64,000 nucleotides of DNA from Collinsella sp. (GTDB lineage Bacteria > Actinomycetota > Coriobacteriia > Coriobacteriales > Coriobacteriaceae), in assembly GCA_019414205.1 (NCBI GenBank), contig DXML01000024.1, positions 1 through 64,000 of the forward strand. Direction: 5' to 3'. Within the stretch, counting starts at the first letter, position 1. Each line of letters begins with the position of its first letter. The notes beneath the pieces are model-generated. The model saw nothing but the letters and a program-made list of their open reading frames with translations. It had not been told where the DNA came from and did no database searches. Shown here piece after piece: positions 6,371-15,422 of the stretch. The position numbers were made by a program, and so were the translations under genes.

Positions 6371-8731
6371 CTAAACGCGGCGCTTAAGCTGGGCTCCACC
6401 CTCACCGGGCATCAGGCGGCGCGCGTCGTAGACCGAGTCAACGCTGCTGATGGAGGCCAGCAGCGGATCCAGACCACTCGCGTCCGAGATCTCGACCATA
6501 AAGCGCAGGGTCGCAATGCCCTCGCGGTTGGTCGACGTGGCGGCAGAAAGGATATTGCCGCCCGCATCGCCAATGGCAATGGTGACATCCTTGAGCAGGC
6601 CCATGCGGTCCAGGCACTCGACCACGATCTCGACCTGGAAAAGCGTATCGGCAGCACCATCCCACTCTACGTCAATCATGCGCTCGGGATGCTCCATAAG
6701 ACCCTTGACGTTGGGACAGTTGGCGCGATGCACCGAAACGCCACGACCGCGCGTGATGAAGCCGACGATGTCGTCGCCCGTCACGGGGTTGCAGCAATGA
6801 GCCAGACGGACCAGTAGGCCGCTGTTGCTCTCGCCCTTGACGATAATGCCGTTACTAGCGCTCTTGCCGCGCTTTTGCGGCTTGCGGTTGGAGCCGCGAG
6901 CAGGCTGCTTCACGACCTCGGCGATAGCCTCGGCCTTGGTGAGCTGTTCCTCGGGCTTGGGGTCCAAGATTTGCTCGACCTTATTGCCCACAGCGCGCGG
7001 GGCAACCTTGCCGGCGCCGACGGCGGCAAACAGGTCCTCGAGCTGCTTGAAGTTAAACTGCTCCGCCACGGCGTTGAGCGCACGCGTCGAACGCGGCGTA
7101 GAAATGCCATAGCCACGCTTACGCAGGTCCTTAGCCAGCATATCGCGACCAGCAGCAGCGTCGTCGTCCTTGGTCGCAGCGGCAAAATAGCGGCGGATCT
7201 TTGACTTGGCGGAAGGTGTCTTAACGATCTTGAGCCAATCACGCGACGGCTTGGAACTCTTGTTAGTCAGAATCTCGACACGGTCACCCGTCTTAATCTC
7301 GTGCGTGAGCGGAGCCACCGCACCGTTGATTTTGGCGCCGACGCAATGGTTTCCCACCTCGGTGTGAACGGCGTAGGCAAAGTCGAGCGGCGTGGAGCCG
7401 GCACGAAGCGCCATGACCTCGCCCTTGGGCGTAAAGACAAAGATCTCCTGATCGAAGAGGTCGACCTTCAGCGAATGCAGGTATTCCTTGGCATCGGTGA
7501 TCTCGTCGGAAGCCGCCCAATCGAGCGAATGCTTGAGCCAGTTGATCTGGTCGTCCAAACGTTGAGCGTCATTGGTCTTGGAAGCAGACGATCCGCCCGA
7601 CTTCTTATATAGCCAGTGGGCGGCAATGCCGTACTCGGCCTGCTCATGCATCTCATAGGTTCGAATCTGAATCTCGAGCGGGCGGGCCGTGGGGCCGATA
7701 ACCGTCGTATGGAGCGACTGGTAGTTATTGACCTTGGGCATGGCGATATAATCTTTAAAGCGACCGGGCATGGGGTGCCACAGCGTATGCACCGCGCCGA
7801 GCGTGGAGTAGCAATCGCGCACCGAATGCGTGATGACGCGCAGTGCCACCAGGTCGTAGATCTCGGAGAATTCCTTGCCCTTGCGCTTCATCTTTTGGTA
7901 GATGGACCAATAGTGCTTGGAACGGCCGTTGATCTGGAAGTCCTCTAGACCAATGCGGTTGAGCTCATCGGTAAGCGTCTTGATGGTCTCGGCAAGGTAG
8001 CGCTCGCGGACCTCGCGCGACTCAGCCACCATGCGCGCGATGCGCTGGTAGGCATCGGGCTCCAGGTAGAAGAAGGACAGGTCCTCGAGTTCCCACTTAA
8101 TAGAGCTCATGCCCAGGCGGTCGGCCAAGGGCGCGTACACGTCCATGGTCTCGCGCGCCTTAAACAGGCGACGATCCTCGCGCAGGGCTGCCAGCGTTCG
8201 CATGTTGTGCAGACGGTCGGCAAGCTTAACGATGATGACGCGGATGTCCTTGGACATGGCGAGGAACATCTTGCGCAGCGTGAGGGCCTGTTTCTCGTCC
8301 ATGCTGTCGACTTCGATGTTGGTGAGCTTGGTCACGCCATCGACGAGCTCGGCCACCGTATCGCCAAACAGGTCGGAAACATCGGCAAGCGAGGTCTCGG
8401 TATCCTCGACGGTATCGTGTAGCAGCGCGGCGCACACCACGTCACAGTCCATCTTGAGATCGGCCAAAATGATGGCCACCTCGACGGGATGGTTGATGTA
8501 CATCTCACCCGAGCGGCGCTTTTGGTTGCAGTGCTTCTCGGCAGCAAAGCAATAGGCCTGCTCCACCTTAGAAAAGTCGTCCTCATTCATATATTTGAGG
8601 CACAGGCGCTCCAGCTTGTCGTAGCTGTCCGCCATAATCTCGGGCGGCAGCTCATCGGCATGCTTATAGTGCTCCATCTCCGAGAACGGCTGGAGGGCGG
8701 AATCATGGGCGGTACGGGCTGCGGCATCCAT
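6371..8731 (-). CDS. rel: bifunctional (p)ppGpp synthetase/hydrolase
   Basis: 786 aa, the normal length of long RelA/SpoT homologues. Domains in order: HD hydrolase with HDTVEDTE (about 104-111), RelA/SpoT synthetase (about 280-410, with RxKHYWSIYQKM and HTTVIGP segments), TGS (about 430-490, IFVFTPKGEVMALRAGSTPLDFAY), a helical and zinc-finger-like region with HCCNPVTGDDIVGF, and a C-terminal ACT domain. It makes and degrades the stringent-response alarmone. The intact HD motif supports hydrolase activity. The ATG at 8731 follows AAGGGGA. It sits 15 bases after the recJ-like gene, so co-transcription is likely. Confidence 0.97.
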   Translation of the reverse strand: MDAAARTAHDSALQPFSEMEHYKHADELPPEIMADSYDKLERLCLKYMNEDDFSKVEQAYCFAAEKHCNQKRRSGEMYINHPVEVAIILADLKMDCDVVCAALLHDTVEDTETSLADVSDLFGDTVAELVDGVTKLTNIEVDSMDEKQALTLRKMFLAMSKDIRVIIVKLADRLHNMRTLAALREDRRLFKARETMDVYAPLADRLGMSSIKWELEDLSFFYLEPDAYQRIARMVAESREVRERYLAETIKTLTDELNRIGLEDFQINGRSKHYWSIYQKMKRKGKEFSEIYDLVALRVITHSVRDCYSTLGAVHTLWHPMPGRFKDYIAMPKVNNYQSLHTTVIGPTARPLEIQIRTYEMHEQAEYGIAAHWLYKKSGGSSASKTNDAQRLDDQINWLKHSLDWAASDEITDAKEYLHSLKVDLFDQEIFVFTPKGEVMALRAGSTPLDFAYAVHTEVGNHCVGAKINGAVAPLTHEIKTGDRVEILTNKSSKPSRDWLKIVKTPSAKSKIRRYFAAATKDDDAAAGRDMLAKDLRKRGYGISTPRSTRALNAVAEQFNFKQLEDLFAAVGAGKVAPRAVGNKVEQILDPKPEEQLTKAEAIAEVVKQPARGSNRKPQKRGKSASNGIIVKGESNSGLLVRLAHCCNPVTGDDIVGFITRGRGVSVHRANCPNVKGLMEHPERMIDVEWDGAADTLFQVEIVVECLDRMGLLKDVTIAIGDAGGNILSAATSTNREGIATLRFMVEISDASGLDPLLASISSVDSVYDARRLMPGEGGAQLKRRV

Positions 8732-8746
8732 CGAGGTCCCCTTCCC

Positions 8747-11700
8747 CTAGGCCCGCGGTACGATCGGGCGGTTAACTTTGGCTAGCATATCAGAAGCGCA
8801 CGAATCGAGCGCCCAACTCCGGAAAGCCGAGAACTCCATGCGCGAACGCAAGCCCTCCAAATAGCGAATTGACCTGCTCAATTGCACACGGCCGGGGTTT
8901 TCGGCCATCGCGATGCGACGGGTGTCGTCAAACCCCGAAACGCGACAGAAGCCAAGCTCTTCGAAGATTCCCAGGCCACTTTCCACCGAGCGCTCGTCGA
9001 CCGGCGTGCGGGCATCGATGGCAAGGCACATCTGCGCGATGTCGATATCGCTCGCGCTAAAGGAATCGTCCCCGGTCTTGCCGCGGTTGGAGCGCCACAT
9101 GGTTTGCAGCGCGCGATAGAGCGTGACGAGCTCGTCGCGCTCGGGCGCATAGCAGTCGAGTAGGCGCTCGTTAATGCGGGCGTCGCGCGACGAATAGAGC
9201 AGGTGAATCACGGCGGGCTGTCCATCGCGACCGGCGCGGCCACTCATCTGGTTAAACTCAATCGCGCCAAACGGCATGTGATAGAGCACGACATGGCGAA
9301 TATCGGGAAGGTTGACGCCCTCGCCAAAGGCAGAGGTCGAGACGATGCAGCTGATGTTTCCGTCACGAAACGCTTCCTCGACACGGCGGCGATCGGAGCG
9401 TGCGAGCCCCGCGTTATAGAACGCGATATGAGTCGCACAGTCGGGCACGCGTTTGCGTAGCGTCTTGGCAAGCGCCACGGACTGATCACGCGAGTTGACG
9501 TAGATGACGGTCTTCTCCCCCGTCGCGACGATGGACACCAGGCGGTTTTCGCGGCTCGCAAGATCGCGGTCGTCCTCGAGCTGCAGGTTCTCGCGCACGG
9601 TCTCGTCGACCACCGTACGGGTAATCGGCAACACGCGGGCAAGCTCCGCCACGACCGGAGCCGTCGCGGTGGCCGTCGCCGCCATAACGACCGGATCGCC
9701 CAGGGCCTTGAGGATGTCGGGCATGTCGAGGTATGCGCTACGGTCGCCGCCCTTGGCAAGACCGGCATGATGCGCCTCGTCGATAACGACAAACCCGATA
9801 CGACCCGAGCGAGCAAAGCGGTCTCGGTGAATAGACAGGAACTCCGGCGTCGTGAGCACGATGCCGGTGCGACCCGAAGCCAAGCCGGCAAACACGTCAT
9901 CGCGCGCCGCCTCCACGGTCTCGCCGGTCAGCACGCCGACGCCAATGCCGAGCGCGGCCATCGTCGATGAAAGATGATAGGCCTGGTCGGCAACGAGCGC
10001 GCGCAGCGGATAGACAAAGATACTCGCGCGACCGCGAAGGACCGCCTCGCGTGCGGCGTGCACGTGGAAAATCAGAGACTTACCACGTCCCGTCCCCATA
10101 ACGGCCAAAACGCTCTGGTGATCGGCCAGGGCATCGAGCGCCTCGACCTGCGCGCGATGTGGCTGGTTCGAGCCGATAAAGCTATGGATAAGCGAGCGCG
10201 TGAGCTCGGTATAAGAAAGCTGGGCGAGCGTCTCGCGTTTACGCGACTCCAGGCGCAGGCCAGAATCCGCCGGCTGCACGCCGCGGCGAAGCTCGCACGC
10301 CGGATCGTCGATATTGGGCGCCGTGGTATCACGCACCAAGACATCCTTGATCATGAGCTTTGGCTTTACGCGACCTTGCCAATGCTCGGCCACGGCCTCG
10401 AACACCAAGTCGACGGCGCTATCGCAATTGATGAGCTTATCGATCTGCGGCACGCGGAACATAATGGCCGGCACACTCGCGGCGCCATCGGTCGCCACAA
10501 AGCGCATGTGCTCACCGGTTTTGCCCACCACGGCGCGGTCGCACATCGTCACGCCCTCGGCAGCCAGCAGCGGCACCTTGTTGCCCTGGCCAAACGGCTC
10601 AAGACGGGAGATCTGCTCGATGGTCTCGATATTCAGCTCGGAAAGGTCGACGGTGGCGGCGACCTCCTCAGTGTCCTCAAAGTCCTCGGCGGGAAGCTCC
10701 GATAGCACGGCCGAAAGGCGACGACGGAACTCGTCGAGCTTGGACGCCTCGATGGTCACGCCCACCGCACCCGCATGCCCGCCGCGACGAATCAGCAGAT
10801 CCGAGCAGCGTTCTACGGCGTCGAACAGGTTGACCTTGCCCACCGAGCGACCCGATCCGCGCGCAACGCCGTCCTCAATCGAGAAGAGCAGAGCCGGCAC
10901 GTGATAACGGTTGGTCAGGCGGCTCGCTACGATACCCTTGACGCCCTCGTGCCAGCCCTCGCCACCCACGACGATTGCGCGACCGCCGTCATAGGTCTCC
11001 TCGACCTTTGCCATGGCGTCGCGTGTGAGCTCCGCCTCGATCTCGCGGCGCTGACGGTTGATTTCCTCGAGCTCGGCTGCCAGTGCACTTGCCTCGATAG
11101 GATCGCGGGCAAGCAGCAGGTCGAGCGCCAGCTTGGGATCAGCCATGCGGCCGGCAGCATTCAGACGAGGGATGAGCGAAAACGACAGGCCGTCGGCCGT
11201 AATGGTAGAAAGGTCGGCCTTGGCAAGTGCGGCAAGCGCGATATAGCCGGGACGGGCCGTCACGCGCATCTGCTGGATGCCCTCGGCGACCAGTGCGCGA
11301 TTCTCGGGCGTGAGCGGCATCATGTCGGACACGGTGCCCAGCGCCGCGACCTCGATCAGCGAACGCCAATACGACGGCTTGCCCAAACGCTCGCCCAGGA
11401 CCTGCACCAGCTTGAGCGCCACGCCGGCACCGGCAAGCTCGCGCGAGGGACCCTCGTCCTCGAGCTTGGGGTCGGTCAGGGGCACGCCCTGCGGCACCTG
11501 GTCGGACGGCTCGTGATGGTCCGTGACCACCAAATCGATCCCCAGGCTCTCCAGATAGGAGACCTCCTCCTTGGCGGCAATGCCGTTATCGACGGTCACG
11601 ATCAGGTTGGGTTGGGCGAGCTCGTTGACGCGGTCGAGCGCCGCACGCGACAGGCCGTAGCCCTCGTCAAAGCGATGCGGAATAAACGGCGTGACGTTGG

Positions 11701-12034
11701 CGCCAAACGAACGTAGCGCCTCGGTCAACAGACAAGTCGACGTAATGCCGTCGACGTCAAAATCGCCAAAGACCGCGATGTGCTCGTGGTTGCGAATAGC
11801 GCGCTCGACGCGGTCGGCAACGACCGCCATGCCCGGAATAATGAGTGGGTCGGCCCAGTCGCGATCGAGCGAAGGCGTCAAAAACAGCTGGCCTTCCTCG
11901 ATGGATGTTATGCCGTGCGCAACCATAATGCGCGCCACCAGCCCGGGTATGCCCAGGCCAGCCGAAAGCTCCTTTTCGAGCTCGGGGTTTTGCCGAGCGA
12001 CTGCCCAGCGATGCGTCGTCTTAAGCGATGACAT
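8747..12034 (-). CDS. recJ: RecJ exonuclease fused to a RecQ-like helicase
   Basis: 1095 aa from ATG 12034; a GTG at 12079 would add 15 residues but is poorly supported. RecJ part: GDFDVDG (about 90), VTVDNGIA, DHH in VVTDHHEP (about 171), DHHA1 with GGEGWHEGVKGIVASRL and GRSVGK..GGHAGAVG, then an OB-like region to about 600. Helicase part: Walker A GTGRGKS (about 648), IDEAHH (about 749), AATATAT and QMSGRAGRDG (about 934), resembling the RecQ core. RecJ is a 5'-3' single-strand DNA exonuclease and RecQ a 3'-5' helicase that normally work together in the RecF pathway. Ordinary RecJ is about 560-780 aa. Rel follows directly. Confidence 0.92.
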   Translation of the reverse strand: MSSLKTTHRWAVARQNPELEKELSAGLGIPGLVARIMVAHGITSIEEGQLFLTPSLDRDWADPLIIPGMAVVADRVERAIRNHEHIAVFGDFDVDGITSTCLLTEALRSFGANVTPFIPHRFDEGYGLSRAALDRVNELAQPNLIVTVDNGIAAKEEVSYLESLGIDLVVTDHHEPSDQVPQGVPLTDPKLEDEGPSRELAGAGVALKLVQVLGERLGKPSYWRSLIEVAALGTVSDMMPLTPENRALVAEGIQQMRVTARPGYIALAALAKADLSTITADGLSFSLIPRLNAAGRMADPKLALDLLLARDPIEASALAAELEEINRQRREIEAELTRDAMAKVEETYDGGRAIVVGGEGWHEGVKGIVASRLTNRYHVPALLFSIEDGVARGSGRSVGKVNLFDAVERCSDLLIRRGGHAGAVGVTIEASKLDEFRRRLSAVLSELPAEDFEDTEEVAATVDLSELNIETIEQISRLEPFGQGNKVPLLAAEGVTMCDRAVVGKTGEHMRFVATDGAASVPAIMFRVPQIDKLINCDSAVDLVFEAVAEHWQGRVKPKLMIKDVLVRDTTAPNIDDPACELRRGVQPADSGLRLESRKRETLAQLSYTELTRSLIHSFIGSNQPHRAQVEALDALADHQSVLAVMGTGRGKSLIFHVHAAREAVLRGRASIFVYPLRALVADQAYHLSSTMAALGIGVGVLTGETVEAARDDVFAGLASGRTGIVLTTPEFLSIHRDRFARSGRIGFVVIDEAHHAGLAKGGDRSAYLDMPDILKALGDPVVMAATATATAPVVAELARVLPITRTVVDETVRENLQLEDDRDLASRENRLVSIVATGEKTVIYVNSRDQSVALAKTLRKRVPDCATHIAFYNAGLARSDRRRVEEAFRDGNISCIVSTSAFGEGVNLPDIRHVVLYHMPFGAIEFNQMSGRAGRDGQPAVIHLLYSSRDARINERLLDCYAPERDELVTLYRALQTMWRSNRGKTGDDSFSASDIDIAQMCLAIDARTPVDERSVESGLGIFEELGFCRVSGFDDTRRIAMAENPGRVQLSRSIRYLEGLRSRMEFSAFRSWALDSCASDMLAKVNRPIVPRA

Positions 12035-12142
12035 AGGCGCCCACCCCCGATAGGGGCAGGTCGCCGCGATACCTCTCACGGTTCATAGCGATGAGTCCTC
12101 TGTGTATACCCGCTTCGGCAGGCAGATCTGTTGAACGGATTT

Positions 12143-12148
12143 ATTATA
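12143..12148 (-). promoter_or_regulatory. -10-like TATAAT upstream of recJ fusion
   Basis: A perfect TATAAT lies on the minus strand about 110 bases before the ATG at 12034. No good -35 is visible, so it is only a candidate. Confidence 0.35.
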
Positions 12149-12309
12149 CCGTGCAGCGCGGACGCACAACGTCCAGCACGCCGCGGTTTCGATAAACGAG
12201 GGCGGTAATAGCCTCGAAATAATCGAGCGTTTCTGACGCACGGACGCATGCGAGCGTCTAGCATATCCATTCAAAACGGATTCACGAGCAAAGGGAGTCA
12301 CAAGAGCAT

Positions 12310-13308
12310 ATGAAGCAATGGGTTGGACTGGGCAAGTTTCTTGCGGGGCACATGCAGGTCATCGTTCCGATTTGCGTGACGCTCGGCGTGCTCTTTCCCC
12401 GGCAGATCGGCGTGCTCAAGCCCATCGTTCCCGCCCTGTTTGCCTTTATGACGTTCCAAGGTGCGCTCAGCAACACCTTTCACCAGGTGGCCGAGGTGTT
12501 CCGCCGTCCCCTACATTTGATTTTGGCGTTATTTGTCTCGGCCGTGCTCATCCCCATCGCGGCGTATGCCATGAGCTCACTGTTCTTTGGTTCCAACCCA
12601 AACCTTGTCTGCGGCATCGTGCTCGAGTACAGCGTACCCGTGGCAGTCACCGCCTTTATGTGGATTAGCATGTTCGGCGGCAACGGCCCGCTCGCGCTCA
12701 CCATCATCCTGACGTCCTCGGTCATCTCGCCCGTGACGATTCCGCTCACGCTGAAGCTCCTGCTGGGTGCCACCGTCGCAATCGATGTTCCGGGCATGAT
12801 GCAGAACATGGCCTTTATGATCGCCATCCCTGCCGTGTTCGGCATCGTGATCAACGAGCTCACGCGCGGATGGGGACATGAGAAACTCTCCCCCGCGCTT
12901 TCGCCCGCCTGCAAGTTCATGATGATGGGGGTCATCGCGTCCAACTCCGCCGCCATGAGCGAGTACGTGTTGCACATGAATGTTGAGCGCTTGGAAGTCG
13001 CCCTCTTTATTTTGGTCTTCGCCATCAGCGGCTTTGTCGTCGGTTTTCTGGTCGCCCGTGCGTTGCACCTGCCGTATAGCGAGACGACCACCATGTGCTT
13101 TACCTGCGGCATGCGTAACATCTCTTCGGGCGCCGTCATCGCCACGCAGTACTTTCCAGGCGAAGTCGTGTTTCCCGTCATGTGCGGAACGCTGTTTCAG
13201 CAGGTGCTCGCCTCGGTTATCGGACATCTCTTTGAGCGACTGACCGGCGAGGAGCGCGCCGCCCAACGCAAGCGCGTCGAGGCCGGCCGCGACGCCATGG
13301 GACGCTAG
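12310..13308 (+). CDS. bile acid:sodium symporter (BASS) family transporter
   Basis: 332 aa with about nine or ten hydrophobic helices and the two discontinuous-helix regions typical of the BASS fold (LEYSVPVAVTAFMWISMFGGNGPLAL near 110-135; TCGMRNISSGAVIATQYFPG near 263-282). Family members move bile acids, pantoate or other organic anions with sodium; the substrate here is unknown. The gene stands alone on the plus strand, divergent from the recJ fusion and convergent with the next minus-strand gene. AAGGGAG lies upstream of the ATG. Confidence 0.85.
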   Translation: MKQWVGLGKFLAGHMQVIVPICVTLGVLFPRQIGVLKPIVPALFAFMTFQGALSNTFHQVAEVFRRPLHLILALFVSAVLIPIAAYAMSSLFFGSNPNLVCGIVLEYSVPVAVTAFMWISMFGGNGPLALTIILTSSVISPVTIPLTLKLLLGATVAIDVPGMMQNMAFMIAIPAVFGIVINELTRGWGHEKLSPALSPACKFMMMGVIASNSAAMSEYVLHMNVERLEVALFILVFAISGFVVGFLVARALHLPYSETTTMCFTCGMRNISSGAVIATQYFPGEVVFPVMCGTLFQQVLASVIGHLFERLTGEERAAQRKRVEAGRDAMGR

Positions 13309-13338
13309 ACTGTCCGCATTACGCGGGTGTTAGTCTTG

Positions 13339-14136
13339 CTATACGAGCGTTTCCAGATGCGCACGCAGGCGATCAGCATCGATATCGAGCGTGGTCTCGG
13401 CATTAACCTGGGCCAAACGATAGCCGACAAAGTAGGGCGAAACCACCCAACGCGGAAGCGCCTTGGCAATGGTCCGGCCGTCCATGTGGTAGAAGAACAA
13501 GTTGTACGACTCCGCGCGGCCGCCGTGGTGCTCGTGCAGGATATAGCGCAGGGCCACCTGAATCGCATCGGCAAACAGGTCCGCTTCGGCTTGGTCGCGG
13601 GCGTCGTCGCTGGCGGCGATTCCCTGTGGAGCCGAGACGTTGACCTCAAAGAATCCCATAATCGGTTCGGTTGAGATGTTGACCGAGATTCTCCCCTGCT
13701 GCCAGACAGCGATGCCTTCAAAGTTGGCTAAGGTCAGCGCCGCATAGCCGTCCTCCTGTTCCAAGCCCACAATCTGCATGTGTGGATGGACGAGGCTGCC
13801 GCCCGAAAGCGGACCTTTGTTCTTATACATGAGTACACTGCGGTACTGCTGGGAATCGATCATCTGCTGCCAACAGCCCAGAGCAAACCGCATCACATGG
13901 TGGAGTTCATCCGGCTCATAGGTCACCAAGTCGGCATCGTGATCTGCCGATTCAATCAACACGGTTTGACGGGTGGCGCGCAAGGTCTTGAACCTATTCT
14001 CGAGCCAGATGCAGTCACCATCGCGCTGGATGATGTTGGCGAGCCCCTCCGTGTCACAAAAGGGGCACGCGGTGCCAGGGCGACGATTATCGTCGGGCTT
14101 ACCGCTCGCCTGCTGAACGTCAAATACCAGCGCCAC
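13339..14136 (-). CDS. DUF4931/GalT-like protein of the HIT superfamily
   Basis: 265 aa. It has a CPFC motif near residue 24 (metal-binding in galactose-1-phosphate uridylyltransferases) and GGSLVHPHMQI near 112, which matches the HPH active-site motif of GalT/HIT enzymes. It is shorter and more divergent than true GalT, so a nucleotidyltransferase or phosphohydrolase role is inferred and the substrate is not known. It directly follows cutC (3-base gap, same strand), so the two are probably co-transcribed. Confidence 0.7.
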   Translation of the reverse strand: MALVFDVQQASGKPDDNRRPGTACPFCDTEGLANIIQRDGDCIWLENRFKTLRATRQTVLIESADHDADLVTYEPDELHHVMRFALGCWQQMIDSQQYRSVLMYKNKGPLSGGSLVHPHMQIVGLEQEDGYAALTLANFEGIAVWQQGRISVNISTEPIMGFFEVNVSAPQGIAASDDARDQAEADLFADAIQVALRYILHEHHGGRAESYNLFFYHMDGRTIAKALPRWVVSPYFVGYRLAQVNAETTLDIDADRLRAHLETLV

Positions 14137-14139
14137 GGG

Positions 14140-14817
14140 TTATACCTCCAGCGGCACGATCTTGGTGCCATGGAGTTCGGAGACGCCCAGTGCCGCCGCC
14201 ACGGTATCGCGATTGGCCGTGGAAATGCCGCCACCGGGAAGAATGGTCAGGCGGTCGCCCGCATACTCGACAAGACGCGACAGGTGCTCCAGGTTGTCCT
14301 CGATCGGCGTTCCGGCAGCACCACCATGCGTCAGGATGCGCGTGATGCCGCAGTCGGCGAGTGTGTCAATGGCATCGAGCTGAGCCTCGAGCGAGAGCTG
14401 GTCAAAGGCCATGTGGAAGGTGATATCGATGGCCCCGCGCTTGCACTCCTCGGTCGCGCAGCCCGTAGCCATCACGAGGGCGCCGAGGGTGAGCTCGTCG
14501 AGCGCCCAGCCGCCGGCACAGGGCTTGCAGCAGCCAAAGACCAGGCCGTCAACGCCGGCGCTCACGGCAAGACCCAAGTCCATCTCCATCATGCGCAGCT
14601 CGTCCTGGTTGTAGTGAAAGTCACCGCCACGCGGGCGAATCATGCACATCACTCGCGCGTCATGCTCGTGAGCATAGCTGACCGTAGTGCTGATAACGCC
14701 GGCCGAGGGCGTGGTACCACCGACGGCAAGGTTGTCGCACAACTCGATGCGCTTAGCACCGGCATCGATAGCCGCCGGCACACGCTCAAAGTTCTCGGCA
14801 CAAAACTCGTACAGCAT
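14140..14817 (-). CDS. cutC: CutC family protein
   Basis: 225 aa from the ATG at 14817, after CTGGGGGCT. A start at 14856 is possible but lacks a site. CutC TIM-barrel landmarks are present: EFCAENFERVPAAIDAGAKRIELCDNLAVGGTTPS, RPRGGDFHY, GLVFGCC, TFHMAFDQ, RILTHGG and ILPGGGI. The family was named for copper homeostasis, but its biochemical function remains uncertain. It is followed by the GalT/HIT-like gene. Confidence 0.9.
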   Translation of the reverse strand: MLYEFCAENFERVPAAIDAGAKRIELCDNLAVGGTTPSAGVISTTVSYAHEHDARVMCMIRPRGGDFHYNQDELRMMEMDLGLAVSAGVDGLVFGCCKPCAGGWALDELTLGALVMATGCATEECKRGAIDITFHMAFDQLSLEAQLDAIDTLADCGITRILTHGGAAGTPIEDNLEHLSRLVEYAGDRLTILPGGGISTANRDTVAAALGVSELHGTKIVPLEV

Positions 14818-14961
14818 AGATAGCCCCCAGGAGACATTTCGATTTCCACACGGCATTGTCGCACGTTAAATAGCAACCCGCACGATGGAACAAAACCTTG
14901 ACAAGGAGTGTCCCAAAGTGCCGGCACATAAGGAACGTCCCCAGGTGCCACCTTGAGCGAT

Positions 14962-14996
14962 GGGTACTCATTTAAGTACGTCCCCAATGAGTACCC
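14962..14996. repeat. intergenic inverted repeat with GTCCCC loop
   Basis: GGGTACTCATT (14962-14972) pairs with AATGAGTACCC (14986-14996); the loop contains ACGTCCCC. Neighbouring bases carry further GTGCC/GGCAC and GTCCC/GGGAC words (14910-15006). It lies between cutC and the padR promoter. Confidence 0.6.
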
Positions 14997-15035
14997 GCAG
15001 GGGACAGACAGACCGGACTCCCTATACGACAACTG

Positions 15036-15088
15036 TTGACATCATATACTATGTGTCATATAGTAGGTGTTACACAGTATACTACGAA
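15036..15088 (+). promoter_or_regulatory. padR operon promoter with overlapping operator dyads
   Basis: TTGACA (15036-15041), a 17-base spacer and TATAGT (15059-15064) form a near-consensus promoter. TACTAT (15047-15052) and ATAGTA (15060-15065) are an inverted pair covering the -10, and AGTATACT (15077-15084) adds another palindrome. PadR proteins commonly bind such AT-rich dyads, so autorepression is likely. Confidence 0.7.
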
Positions 15089-15101
15089 AGGAGGTGTGCG
15101 G

Positions 15102-15422
15102 ATGGAGGCACAGATGAAGCGCGGCTTCCTCGAGGCCTGCGTGCTCGCGGCCGTCTCGGGCGAGGAATCCTACGGCTATCAGATCGTGAAGGACGTGCCC
15201 GCGAGTATGGGGCTCACGGAATCCACGCTCTATCCGTTGCTCAAGCGCCTGGAGAAGGCGGGCTGCATCACCGCGCGCTCCGCCGAGCACAACGGGCGGC
15301 TGCGGAGGTACTACCGCATCACGGACGCCGGGCGCGAGCGTATCGCCAAGTTCCTCGCCGAATGGCCATCCGTGCAGGAGATCTACCGTTACGTGGAGGG
15401 GGCGCACCATGACGCGCGATGA
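15102..15422 (+). CDS. PadR family transcriptional regulator
   Basis: 106 aa, a short PadR. The winged-helix signature is clear: KRGFLEACVLAAVSGEESYGYQI, then LTESTLYPLLKRLEKAGCI and RRYYRITDAGRERIAKFLAEW. The ATG at 15102 follows AAAGGAGGTGTGCGG. A TTG-initiated longer frame would start inside the promoter. It overlaps the next gene by 14 bases and so is translationally linked to it. PadR-DUF1700-DUF4097 operons commonly form self-regulated membrane or envelope stress modules. Confidence 0.93.
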   Translation: MEAQMKRGFLEACVLAAVSGEESYGYQIVKDVPASMGLTESTLYPLLKRLEKAGCITARSAEHNGRLRRYYRITDAGRERIAKFLAEWPSVQEIYRYVEGAHHDAR

